Below are positions 8,806 to 17,044 of a stretch of DNA of 64,000 nt, in pieces; the stretch's first letter is position 1, and every line of letters starts with the position of its first letter. Origin of the DNA: Peptoniphilus harei (GTDB lineage Bacteria > Bacillota > Clostridia > Tissierellales > Peptoniphilaceae); contig NZ_UATM01000032.1 in NCBI RefSeq assembly GCF_900454685.1, positions 1,364,001 through 1,428,000 of the forward strand. The letters are read 5' to 3'. The notes beneath the pieces are model-generated. The model searched no databases and was not told where the DNA came from. It saw nothing but the letters and a program-made list of their open reading frames with translations. Made by a program: the position numbers and the translations under genes.

Positions 8806-10518
8806 TTATATCACCTCGATTTCTTTAGATTCTGTATATACATCCCACATTTTTTTGTATCTCCCATTTAACTCTAGTAATTGTTTATGAGTGCCTTCTT
8901 CAATTACTTCTCCATTATCCACCACAATTATTTTATTTGCATTTACAATTGTAGATAACCTGTGAGCTACCATAATCACTGTTTTATCTTTAATTAACTT
9001 ATCAATAGACTGTTGAATAACTGATTCATTGTCAGGATCAGAATATGCTGTTGCTTCATCAAGTAGTACAATAGGACTATTCTTTAAAAAACACCTAGCT
9101 ATTGCAATTCTTTGCTTTTCTCCTCCAGAAAGATTTGCTCCTCCCTTCCCTACAATAGTTTCATATCCATTTGGTAGGCCCTTTATAAAATTATAGCAAC
9201 TCGCTTTTTCACAAGCTTCTTTAATTTCATCCATACTCGCATCTTCTTTCGCCATCTTTAAATTTTCTAATATTGTTTTATTAAAAAGAAAGTTTTCTTG
9301 CGATACATAGCTAACAAGCTCCATATTCTGTTTTAAAGGCAATTCGTTCAAATTTGTTTTTCCAATTAAAATTTCTCCATTAGAAACATTCCAAAATCCT
9401 GCGATTAGTTTTGTAATAGTAGACTTTCCACTACCTGAATTTCCAACGATTGCAGTTAACTCATTTTCATTTGCTTTAAACGAAATATTATTTAATACAT
9501 TCTTTGACTCTTCATATGCAAATGTAACATCTTTAAACTCTACATCATAAGATTTTATATCTCTTACTTCTTCTCCTCTTTTTAAGTTAGGAATTTCCAT
9601 TATTTTTTTTATTTCTTCAAATACAACTTTTATATTTGCTATTGTTTCCATATGACTCATAGCTTTTATTAATGGTTTATATGAAGCATATGATAGCAAT
9701 ATACACGTGATAAGAGTTCCTACTTCAACACTACCCTTCATAAAGAAATACAATGAAGCTGGTAAAACGAATACCATAGTTGACGGGATAGTTTCCATAG
9801 TTGCTGTCATTGAAAAACAAACACTCAAATACCAATCAAGCATTGCGTTCTTATTCTCTTCAACAGTCTTTCTAAATTTCCCAAATGATGATGCTGATTT
9901 ATTAAATGCTTTTATAACTTTAATACCATTTACATATTCAACCATTGTCGTATTCATAGCTTTAGCTGCTTCTTGGTATCTTTTAGATTTTTCTTCATAA
10001 CCTCGCATCATTAACATTGAGAACAATAATCCTAATGGAATTGTAAGTAAATTTGCAATTCCTATTCTCCAGTCCATTATAAAAATTGTTATGATCAATA
10101 CTATAGGAATGAATATATTAGCAATAACTTCTGGAATCACATGAGCAATCGGTTTTTCCATTTTATCAAGTGTTTCCACCATAAATTGAGACCACTGTCC
10201 GCTGCTTTTTCTTTCAACTTCTCCCATAGAAATTTTACTTAATTTGTCAGCTAATAACTTTCTTTTATCTTCAATAATCCTGTAGGCAAGATTATGAGAA
10301 ATAATAGTAGATATTTCATGAAATAATATACTTGCCAAAAATCCCAAAAATACAGCAAAAATATATGGATAATAATTATTTAAATTTGCATTTTTTGCAA
10401 CCAAGTTATTAATAATGGCTGCTACAGAAAAATAAGGTATTACACCAAATCCTACTCCTATTATCGCAATGAATACAGCTGCGAAAATCTTGCTTTTATG
10501 TCCCTTTAAGATATCCAT
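8806..10518 (-). CDS. ABC half-transporter, YbtP-like
   Basis: 570-residue type IV ABC half-transporter, partner of the gene at 7.06-8.80 kb. Six membrane helices precede the ATPase: Walker A GNSGSGKST, Q-loop YVSQENFLFN, signature LSGGEKQRIAIARCF, Walker B IVLLDEATAYSDPDNE, H-switch VAHRLSTI. The D-loop reads AYSD rather than the common SALD/SSVD. The start follows the ECF ATPase stop by 3 bases, so the ECF genes and the ABC pair are probably one transcript. Likely forms a heterodimeric ferric-siderophore importer of the YbtPQ/Irp6-7 type. Confidence 0.88.
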   Translation of the reverse strand: MDILKGHKSKIFAAVFIAIIGVGFGVIPYFSVAAIINNLVAKNANLNNYYPYIFAVFLGFLASILFHEISTIISHNLAYRIIEDKRKLLADKLSKISMGEVERKSSGQWSQFMVETLDKMEKPIAHVIPEVIANIFIPIVLIITIFIMDWRIGIANLLTIPLGLLFSMLMMRGYEEKSKRYQEAAKAMNTTMVEYVNGIKVIKAFNKSASSFGKFRKTVEENKNAMLDWYLSVCFSMTATMETIPSTMVFVLPASLYFFMKGSVEVGTLITCILLSYASYKPLIKAMSHMETIANIKVVFEEIKKIMEIPNLKRGEEVRDIKSYDVEFKDVTFAYEESKNVLNNISFKANENELTAIVGNSGSGKSTITKLIAGFWNVSNGEILIGKTNLNELPLKQNMELVSYVSQENFLFNKTILENLKMAKEDASMDEIKEACEKASCYNFIKGLPNGYETIVGKGGANLSGGEKQRIAIARCFLKNSPIVLLDEATAYSDPDNESVIQQSIDKLIKDKTVIMVAHRLSTIVNANKIIVVDNGEVIEEGTHKQLLELNGRYKKMWDVYTESKEIEVI

Positions 10519-10521
10519 CTT

Positions 10522-11937
10522 TTACCTTCTTTCATAAAATCTTTTTATTCTGCCATCGCAAATTTCCAATAATTTATTACATGTACTATCAATCAATTCA
10601 TTATCATGCGTAACAATAAATATAATTTTATTATTTGAAAATTCTTTAATGACTTTGCTTATTTCGAGCATATTTGTATAATCAAGTCCACTCGTTGGTT
10701 CGTCCAAAATAATAATTTCTCTATTCATTAACATCCCCAATGCTACAGAAAGTCTCTGCATTTGACCTCCTGATAAGCACATAGGATGACGATTATCTAA
10801 TTTTTTAAGATCTAATTTTTCTAGAATATTATCTATTTGCTTTTCATCTATTTTAGAATCAAATAAACTAAATTCATCTCTTACAGATTCCGAAAAAAAC
10901 TGATGAATTACATCTTGCATAACCATATAACAAAGTTTTCTTCGTTTTTTATATTTTATGGGACTTCCTTTATAGCTTATTTTTCCTTCGTTTTCTTTCA
11001 ACAGTCCACACAAAATTCTCATTAATGTTGTTTTTCCTTGACCATTTTTACCTGTTATTGCAATAATATCTCCCTTGTTTCCGGAAATATTTATCTTATC
11101 TAAAATTTTTTGTTTCTTATTTTCATATTCTAAATTTGAAACTACAAAGTCATCAGATTCACAAAATGTGACAGGATTTGCAAAATCATCATTTTTCTTT
11201 CTTACAAAAGTTCTAAGTCCTAGTTTCTTTCGTGAGTCATCACTAATTGAAGAAAATTCCACATTTGAAAAAACATATTTTATTTTTCCGTCTTGTAAAT
11301 AAATAGCTCTATCAATTAAATCCATTAAATAATAGAGTCTATGTTCAGAAATAATAATTGTCTTGCCCTGAGTTTTAAGATTTATAAGCATCTCTCTTAT
11401 TCTTTCAATGCCATACTCATCAATATTTGCAGAAGGTTCATCAAACACATATACATCTGGATTGGTAGCATAAATAGATGCAATAGCAAGTAATTGCTTT
11501 TCTCCACCTGACATCATAAAAACATTTCTGTTTTTTAATCTTTCAATTCCCAAATCACGTACCACTTTAAAAACTTGTCTTTTTATTTTATCAGGGTTTT
11601 CACCTAAATTTTCTAATCCAAATGTTAGTTCACTATCTGAATCTAAATTAAAAAACTGTGTTTTGGGGTTTTGAAAAATTGTTCCCACTTTTTCAGAAAT
11701 TTCATATATCTTCATTTGTTTTGTGTTTATCCCATTTATAAAAATATTTCCTAATAAATTTCCCTCTAAAAAATGAGGAATCAATCCATTGATTAATTTT
11801 GTTATAGTTGTTTTCCCAGAACCAGATTTTCCGCATAATAAGATAACTTCTCCTTGATTAATCTTTATTGAAATTTTCTTTAACTGTTCTTCTAAGCTTC
11901 TCTTATAGGAATATGAAGCTTCATTTATATTAATCAT
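10522..11937 (-). CDS. ECF transporter energizing ATPase, duplicated (A-A')
   Basis: Cytoplasmic ATPase of an energy-coupling-factor importer with two ABC domains in one chain (471 residues). Domain 1: Walker A CGKSGSGKTT, signature MSGGEKQLLAIA, Walker B VYVFDEPSANID. Domain 2: Walker A TGKNGQGKTT, signature LSGGQMQRLSVA, Walker B IIILDEPTSGLD. It is followed upstream by the T component and an S component, making a dedicated group I ECF system. The substrate is unknown. Its place inside a metallophore locus suggests the metal complex, a breakdown product or a precursor, but ECF systems mostly import vitamins and metals. Confidence 0.9.
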   Translation of the reverse strand: MININEASYSYKRSLEEQLKKISIKINQGEVILLCGKSGSGKTTITKLINGLIPHFLEGNLLGNIFINGINTKQMKIYEISEKVGTIFQNPKTQFFNLDSDSELTFGLENLGENPDKIKRQVFKVVRDLGIERLKNRNVFMMSGGEKQLLAIASIYATNPDVYVFDEPSANIDEYGIERIREMLINLKTQGKTIIISEHRLYYLMDLIDRAIYLQDGKIKYVFSNVEFSSISDDSRKKLGLRTFVRKKNDDFANPVTFCESDDFVVSNLEYENKKQKILDKINISGNKGDIIAITGKNGQGKTTLMRILCGLLKENEGKISYKGSPIKYKKRRKLCYMVMQDVIHQFFSESVRDEFSLFDSKIDEKQIDNILEKLDLKKLDNRHPMCLSGGQMQRLSVALGMLMNREIIILDEPTSGLDYTNMLEISKVIKEFSNNKIIFIVTHDNELIDSTCNKLLEICDGRIKRFYERR

Positions 11938-11949
11938 GTTTCGTACCTC

Positions 11950-12636
11950 TTATAAAAATAACTTGAACTTTAAATTAAAGAACATCAGAATGCATAATAG
12001 AATAATTATTAGATCCCAAATGTTAAATCCTGCATCATCCATAAAAGTCTTTCTTGCAGGATTTTCTATCCCTCTTACTGTAATAGCCTGAGCTAATTCA
12101 TCTGCGGTATTAGAAGCTGTAACTATTAATGATATTAGTCCTAATTGTATCTTTTTAAATCCAGTCACGCCTCTTATTTTTATTGCATCTGAGATTAATA
12201 TTTTTTCTTCTCTTAAAGATGGAAAATATCTGATGCCTATTGCTAGAGAAATAATTAGGCTTTTTGGAAAATGCATCATTTTTAAGGCATACATAATATT
12301 TCGTATAGGATTAGTTTTTACAAGAATTTGACCAACTAAAAAAATCGGTATTAACTTAGGAGCATGAATCACCAATAATCCAAAATGTGCTGATATGACA
12401 TCTGGTAGAATCGGCAAAACAAAATATTTCAATCCCTGTAATAATACAAACATAGATAATGCCTTTAAAGATATTTTAACAAGTCCCATAAATAACGCTA
12501 TAATAGCAACAATTAAAAGAATAAAAAAATCTAATTTTAAGCTATTATTTGCAAAGCTAATAATACTAACTGAAATCAAAAAAATGATTTCAGTTAGTGG
12601 ATTTAGCTTTATAATGCCTCTTACAATACCCTCCAT
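11950..12636 (-). CDS. ECF transporter T component (EcfT/CbiQ family)
   Basis: 228-residue membrane protein with about five to six hydrophobic helices. It carries the EcfT coupling-helix signature, here in SDAIKIRGVTGFKK and ITVRGIENPARK (the two A-R-G-type motifs that contact the ATPases). Its start abuts the stop of the S component directly, and it ends 12 bases before the ATPase gene. It would transmit ATP hydrolysis to the S subunit. Confidence 0.87.
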   Translation of the reverse strand: MEGIVRGIIKLNPLTEIIFLISVSIISFANNSLKLDFFILLIVAIIALFMGLVKISLKALSMFVLLQGLKYFVLPILPDVISAHFGLLVIHAPKLIPIFLVGQILVKTNPIRNIMYALKMMHFPKSLIISLAIGIRYFPSLREEKILISDAIKIRGVTGFKKIQLGLISLIVTASNTADELAQAITVRGIENPARKTFMDDAGFNIWDLIIILLCILMFFNLKFKLFL

Positions 12637-13230
12637 TTACATAATTCCAGCTTTCTCAAAACGTTTTTTGAACATTGCTTTACCTATATATGCACCAATG
12701 ACTCCTCCAATAAATGCAGTAATGATCATCCCGATAAGTGTTGGAATTGAAATTAAAGTTTGTAATTTATTTACATATTCTGGACTCATTCCCATTTTAA
12801 TAATAGACTTCATATAAGATTCTTGGAACAACCACATAGGCAATGGTGAGCCAATCAACCCAATGCAAATCAATCCTGAAGATACTATTACGCTTTTTTG
12901 ACTTTTATATCCCAAAATTTTTCTAGTAATTTCTGCTAAAACCCCTGCAATAACGCAAGTTATGACAATTGTAAAAGTGCATTCTCCTATAGCAAAATAT
13001 ATAATCCCTGTAATTGCTATCAAAAGTAAAGCCGTTCCTGGTTTTGGCACCTTAGAGACCAACAACATGTAAATAAAATTACATATTATGCCTGTCATTG
13101 CTGGCCATAATAACCAAAGTATCGGAGAAAACACAGGAATAAACATTACCGCCATGGATAACGCCATATAAATCACTGAAAAAATGCCGATGTTAACTAA
13201 ATCTTTTGTTTTTAATTTTGATTCATTCAT
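12637..13230 (-). CDS. ECF transporter S component, MptD/Trep_Strep family
   Basis: 197-residue substrate-binding membrane subunit with about six helices, beginning MNESKLKTKDLVNIGIFSV. The sequence (SPILWLLWPAMTGIICNF and IYFAIGECTFTIVITCV) fits the Trep_Strep/MptD group of ECF S components. Members of this group accompany fused ATPases and T components in streptococci and anaerobes. The ligand is not known for the group. It is first in the ECF operon, downstream of the TetR gene and of a perfect 10-bp inverted repeat that may be an operator. Confidence 0.83.
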   Translation of the reverse strand: MNESKLKTKDLVNIGIFSVIYMALSMAVMFIPVFSPILWLLWPAMTGIICNFIYMLLVSKVPKPGTALLLIAITGIIYFAIGECTFTIVITCVIAGVLAEITRKILGYKSQKSVIVSSGLICIGLIGSPLPMWLFQESYMKSIIKMGMSPEYVNKLQTLISIPTLIGMIITAFIGGVIGAYIGKAMFKKRFEKAGIM

Positions 13231-13260
13231 TTGAATACCTCCATTTAAATTTTTATATTT

Positions 13261-13309
13261 ATTTACCAGTTACAATATGATTGATTCAAAATAATCTTTA
13301 CTGGTAAAT
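13261..13309. promoter_or_regulatory. 10-bp perfect inverted repeat upstream of ECF genes
   Basis: Arms ATTTACCAGT (13261-13270) and ACTGGTAAAT (13300-13309) with a 29-base spacer, 30 bases upstream of the ECF S-component start. It could be a TetR-type operator pair or a leader hairpin; T-runs follow on the plus strand. Confidence 0.45.
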
Positions 13310-13345
13310 TTTTTTTATTTTTGTTTACTTTCCATAAAACGCAGA

Positions 13346-13366
13346 AAATCGGGATTAACCCGATTT
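13346..13366 (-). terminator. Hairpin after the TetR gene
   Basis: AAATCGGG/CCCGATTT, 8-bp perfect stem with a 5-base loop, 35 bases past the TetR stop. The T-tract after it on the minus strand is short, so it is a weak terminator or an mRNA end-protecting hairpin. Confidence 0.5.
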
Positions 13367-13401
13367 CAAAATTTATTATTTTTTAATTTTATATTATGTT
13401 T

Positions 13402-14013
13402 TCATTTAATAATCCTCCTCCAACCAAAATTCATTGCTGCCTCCATCATATCGATAAAATTTAAGGCTTCATTATATGGATACCTATGTGTGATTACCTC
13501 AAATAAAGGCGTACATGCCATTGTATAAAGAACATGAAGTTCATCATCATTCAAATCATTTACTTCAATCTTTTTTTCTTTAAGAATCTCAATTAATTTC
13601 TTAGCGCCCTGCACTTCAAGATTCACTAAATCATGACGAATTGATTCAAATTCCGTACCATGAGAACAGTTAAACAGAAGATTAACTATAGGATCGTTTT
13701 GGTAAATAAATTCCAATAATTCCCTATTACTATCATCAGATTTTTCTCCAAAAGCTTGTAAACCATTTACTTTAATTTCTTCAATCGCTTGATTTGTCAA
13801 TTCTTTACTTCTTCTGTATAAGTGATTAAGTATAGGACTTACAAGTACTTTAAAAATATCTTCTTTAGATTTAAAATGCTTATATATTGCACCAGGCGTA
13901 ATTCCTGCATTTTTAGCAATAGTGCGAATAGAAGCCTCTTCGAATCCATGCTCTGTAAACTCGCTTTTTGCACTTTTTAATATTTTCTCTATTGTAACAT
14001 CTTTGTCTCTCAG
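13402..14013 (-). CDS. TetR-family regulator with a non-ATG (CTG) start
   Basis: Transcriptional repressor. The helix-turn-helix reads ILKSAKSEFTEHGFEEASI then IAKNAGITPGAIYKHFKSKED, a textbook TetR N-terminus. The ligand-binding domain runs to 13402. There is no in-frame ATG, GTG or TTG before the HTH. A GGGAGGTG site is positioned for the CTG at 14013, giving 203 residues, normal for TetR. A GTG in the same place is out of frame. Either CTG is used or a base is missing near the start. It probably controls the ECF/ABC/MATE genes that follow; the ligand may be the metallophore. Confidence 0.72.
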   Translation of the reverse strand: MRDKDVTIEKILKSAKSEFTEHGFEEASIRTIAKNAGITPGAIYKHFKSKEDIFKVLVSPILNHLYRRSKELTNQAIEEIKVNGLQAFGEKSDDSNRELLEFIYQNDPIVNLLFNCSHGTEFESIRHDLVNLEVQGAKKLIEILKEKKIEVNDLNDDELHVLYTMACTPLFEVITHRYPYNEALNFIDMMEAAMNFGWRRIIK

Positions 14014-14123
14014 TAAGTTTCACCTCCCAAATTAAGATAACACCGTTTACTATATTTTAGCATAAAGAAGCTAATGAAGTCAACAATCACTATCAATTAC
14101 ATTTTTTTATGATAACATATTAT

Positions 14124-14779
14124 TTAATTATCTATAAATTCTCTTGTTAGGTCCGCTACTAGTTTCCATTCTGGATCAAGCATACAATCATGACACACAT
14201 CGTCTAAAACAACAATTTTTGATTTATACAACTTAGCTGATTCTATTACTGATTCTCCGAGTAAACAATTGTCATTTTTAGAATATATGGTTAAATTGGA
14301 ACATTAAATTCTATTTTTTTAATTGAGGAATAAATAACAGGCAACATTCTTATGCTTAGAGGTTCCTTATTCATTTTATCAATATACTTTTTAGCGTTAT
14401 TAACTCTTCCAGAAAAAAAGAATTCTTCCCTTGTCAACTTAATATAATTCTTATTAGTAAAGAATAAATTTTTAATCCTGTTTTCAATTGGAAATGGCAT
14501 TAAAAAAACCATTGATTTCGGCACACAATCTTTATAAGTTTTTAAAAATTCATTTATAAACAAATTACCCATAGAATGTGTTATAAAAATAAACTCTGTA
14601 TCAATTTTTTTAATATTTTCCCTTAATATTTTCATAGAATCTTTTAAATTTTTAGCTTCTTTTGATAATGCATGCACATGTAAATTGTATCCTTTTTCCT
14701 TAAAGTATGGTATAAAATGTTCATTCCAGCACCATTCATAATGAAAAGCTCCACATACTAAAATAATTGTTTCTTTCAT
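14124..14779 (-). pseudogene. Alpha/beta hydrolase, one-base frameshift
   Basis: Small alpha/beta hydrolase (restored length about 218 residues). The first frame (14779-14291) holds the nucleophile elbow THSMGN. The catalytic Asp and His (IYSKNDNC and DDVCHDCML) follow in another frame down to the TAA at 14124. Adding one base at about 14297 (CCAATTT to CCAATTTT) joins them. As read, the protein would lack both the acid and the base of the triad. Its place at the end of the biosynthetic genes suggests an editing or release hydrolase. A sequencing error is possible. Confidence 0.75.
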
Positions 14780-14802
14780 GACTACTTATTTATCTCCTTT
14801 TT

Positions 14803-15273
14803 TTATATTTTAACAACAAATAATTGTTGCCCAAATTCATACAAGGCGTGTGTATTTTTAGGATAAGTAAGAATTTGTTTTTTATCAAATGTATCCTTTA
14901 ATAAATCAAGCCATTCTAATCTATTTAAAAATGTTCTATTTTTCTCTAGCCTAATATCTGTTGGTTTTGTCATCATAAAAACTTGTGAAACAAGCATTTC
15001 AGGAGGTTCCTTAACTGGTTCTGCAATTAATATAAGACTATCTTTTTTTACAGTATTATATATCTCTCTCAATACTGTATTTAATTTTCCAGAATTATTT
15101 AATACACCTACAGCTATCACTATATCAAAAGTTTCCTTTCCTAACTTTTCCAAATCTTTATCTATATCAATCTTTTCATATTCAATGTTACTAACTACAT
15201 TTTCATATTTGCTTTTTGCACACTGGATAAAAAAAATTCGATATATCTGTATATTTATATAATACTTCATCAA
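14803..15273 (-). CDS. C-terminal part of an NRPS-type methyltransferase (frameshifted)
   Basis: From about 15238 on, this frame (IQCAKSKYENVV; FDIVIAVGVLNN; LIAEPVKEPPEM; VSQVFMMTKPTD) is the C-terminal half of the SAM methyltransferase whose first half ends the gene at 15.2-17.0 kb. The same ending (NEPWIIASQVFMMEKPLD) occurs in the MT domain of the NRPS at 18.2-22.4 kb. The apparent N-terminus (MMKYYINIQIYRIF) is out-of-frame read-through and not real. The halves join if the run of eight T (minus strand, plus 15229-15236) had seven. Kept separate because the sequence as given breaks the frame. Confidence 0.7.
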   Translation of the reverse strand: MMKYYINIQIYRIFFIQCAKSKYENVVSNIEYEKIDIDKDLEKLGKETFDIVIAVGVLNNSGKLNTVLREIYNTVKKDSLILIAEPVKEPPEMLVSQVFMMTKPTDIRLEKNRTFLNRLEWLDLLKDTFDKKQILTYPKNTHALYEFGQQLFVVKI

Positions 15274-16975
15274 TCAAATTTTCATCTATTAATCTTTTTA
15301 ATACACTATCTGTAGTAGCTCCTATTCCAGCTCCTATTTCTAAAATTTTTATCTTATTAATTCCACTAGAATATTTTTTTACATAATCAGATATAGTTAT
15401 TGCTACTAAGTCATTAATATATCTATATACCATGTTGTTCTTATATAATGCCTTTGCATATTTCAGGTCTCCCTCAGGAAATAATATAGAATTACATTTT
15501 TTCTTTCCATCAAATAATTCTTGTAAATATTTTATATTTTGATTTATATAATCTATAGACAACGGATCTCCTAATTTCCAATCCCATAAGTTCTTTGCAT
15601 CTTCATAATATCTATCAATATTATTTTTATTCACGACTTTACGCAAATAACAATTATTATTTTCTAGATGTATAAATTCATTTTCGAATAATATATTTAA
15701 CCATCTTAATATAATATTTTTATTTCTACTATTAAAGTTTTTTTCAATAATCTCATTTATATTATATTTGCGATTACAATCAATAAAAACACCATTATTT
15801 TGAAAAAACAATATCATGGACAAATATATATACATATTTATCGATTCTAAAAATTTATTTACATGAACATGATCTATAAATGAGTACCTTCTTTCAACAT
15901 CTTGTATAGAATGAATATTCATTAAATTAGGTGTTTCATACAACCACTCATTTTTTTCTAAATTTGAGGATAAACATGAGTTTTGTTTTATTGTAAGGTC
16001 ATCTTTTAAATCAAACTTTCTTACTAAATATTCAAATTCATCAAATAATTGAACATCTTTAATAATCTCGTGTACCTTTGGCAAATATTTTCTTCCATCA
16101 TTCTTCATATTATTTAAAAAAGTGATCTGTTTTTTTACCAAAAGTAATAATTCATCATTTAAATCTGTTTTATTTTCGACTGTAAAAGATGTTTTTAAAT
16201 TTAGTAGTTGTTCTGCATTGTATAAATTTATATTTATGTTATCTTTATCAAAAAATAAATTTCTTCTATTTTTCCAGATAATTATATTTTTAAAAATTTC
16301 TAAAATCAAACTACCATCTTCAAATACAAACTCCAATTTATTTTCATAGTATTTGCATCTGTTATTAATATTTATAGGATCATATACTTTAAAGCAAAAT
16401 GTTATTTCCGATATTTTCCCACTAATAGTAATAAATTCATCATGACTAAATGTTTTTATATCAAAACAAAAATTCTCATTAAGGCTTGACTTAATAATTT
16501 TAAAAATAGAAAATAACATATCTTTAGATATAAACGAATCAATATATATTATTTTTTGTTCTTGCATTATTTGTTTCGCTTTTCTTATAAACATTTTTGA
16601 AATTTCTGTTTCTTCATATAAATTTCTAATAAGATAGTAACAGTTTTTACTTTTTATTTCCTTTAAATATTTTATTGTATCTTTTTTACTTTTAGGAATT
16701 TCTTCAATTACGTTTATTCCTCTATTTAATAGATAGCGAACAATATCTACATCTCTATTAATTTCAGAATTAAATGGAACATATGCAAGTTTAGTATTAT
16801 TAGGGATATTTTTTATATTTGTAAAAAGTGGCAAATTATTAAAATATGCATCTCTAATTGTTGTCTTAGAATTAACTTCAAAAATTCCTGATATTTCAAT
16901 TATATCTTTTAATTTAAATAAAGATTCTACAATAAAATTTCCTGATACTTTTCCACAAATAATTGTTTCTATCAT
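15203..16975 (-). CDS. Degenerate thiazolinyl-reductase/methyltransferase fusion (5' part)
   Basis: Residues 1-300 align with the two Irp3/PchG-type reductases of this locus (IICGKVSGNF against IVCGTNFGEF; LLNRGINVIEEIP against LLNKGINVIQEQP). The GTG-rich nucleotide-binding and active-site loops are lost, so it is probably non-catalytic. Residues about 400-590 are an NRPS-type SAM methyltransferase with intact motif I (KILEIGAGIGATT). The rest lies one frame over at 14803-15238, broken at an 8-T tract. The restored fusion is about 740 residues. It may methylate a carrier-bound thiazoline or thiazolidine. The start is preceded by a G8 tract acting as Shine-Dalgarno. Confidence 0.72.
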   Translation of the reverse strand: MIETIICGKVSGNFIVESLFKLKDIIEISGIFEVNSKTTIRDAYFNNLPLFTNIKNIPNNTKLAYVPFNSEINRDVDIVRYLLNRGINVIEEIPKSKKDTIKYLKEIKSKNCYYLIRNLYEETEISKMFIRKAKQIMQEQKIIYIDSFISKDMLFSIFKIIKSSLNENFCFDIKTFSHDEFITISGKISEITFCFKVYDPININNRCKYYENKLEFVFEDGSLILEIFKNIIIWKNRRNLFFDKDNININLYNAEQLLNLKTSFTVENKTDLNDELLLLVKKQITFLNNMKNDGRKYLPKVHEIIKDVQLFDEFEYLVRKFDLKDDLTIKQNSCLSSNLEKNEWLYETPNLMNIHSIQDVERRYSFIDHVHVNKFLESINMYIYLSMILFFQNNGVFIDCNRKYNINEIIEKNFNSRNKNIILRWLNILFENEFIHLENNNCYLRKVVNKNNIDRYYEDAKNLWDWKLGDPLSIDYINQNIKYLQELFDGKKKCNSILFPEGDLKYAKALYKNNMVYRYINDLVAITISDYVKKYSSGINKIKILEIGAGIGATTDSVLKRLIDENLIDEVLYKYTDISNFFYPVCKKQI

Positions 16976-16982
16976 TTTTTCA

Positions 16983-16990
16983 CCCCCCCC
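16983..16990 (-). promoter_or_regulatory. Eight-G Shine-Dalgarno
   Basis: On the minus strand GTGGGGGGGGTG sits 7 bases before the ATG at 16975. A G8 run is striking in DNA this AT-rich and is the only ribosome-binding candidate. Its length could vary by slippage and tune translation. Confidence 0.6.
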
Positions 16991-17044
16991 ACAAAACGAT
17001 ATACTTTCTTTTTTAAATATTTATTATAATATATACTTTATTCT

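Noticed and set aside
7780..8871. Plus-strand ORFs opposite the ABC gene
   Set aside because: They are antisense shadows of a well-conserved ABC protein, with no ribosome sites and hydrophobic nonsense sequence.
14803..15273. Independent small protein starting MMKYYINIQIY
   Set aside because: Its N-terminus is antiframe reading of the neighbouring MT; only the part after about 15238 is conserved.
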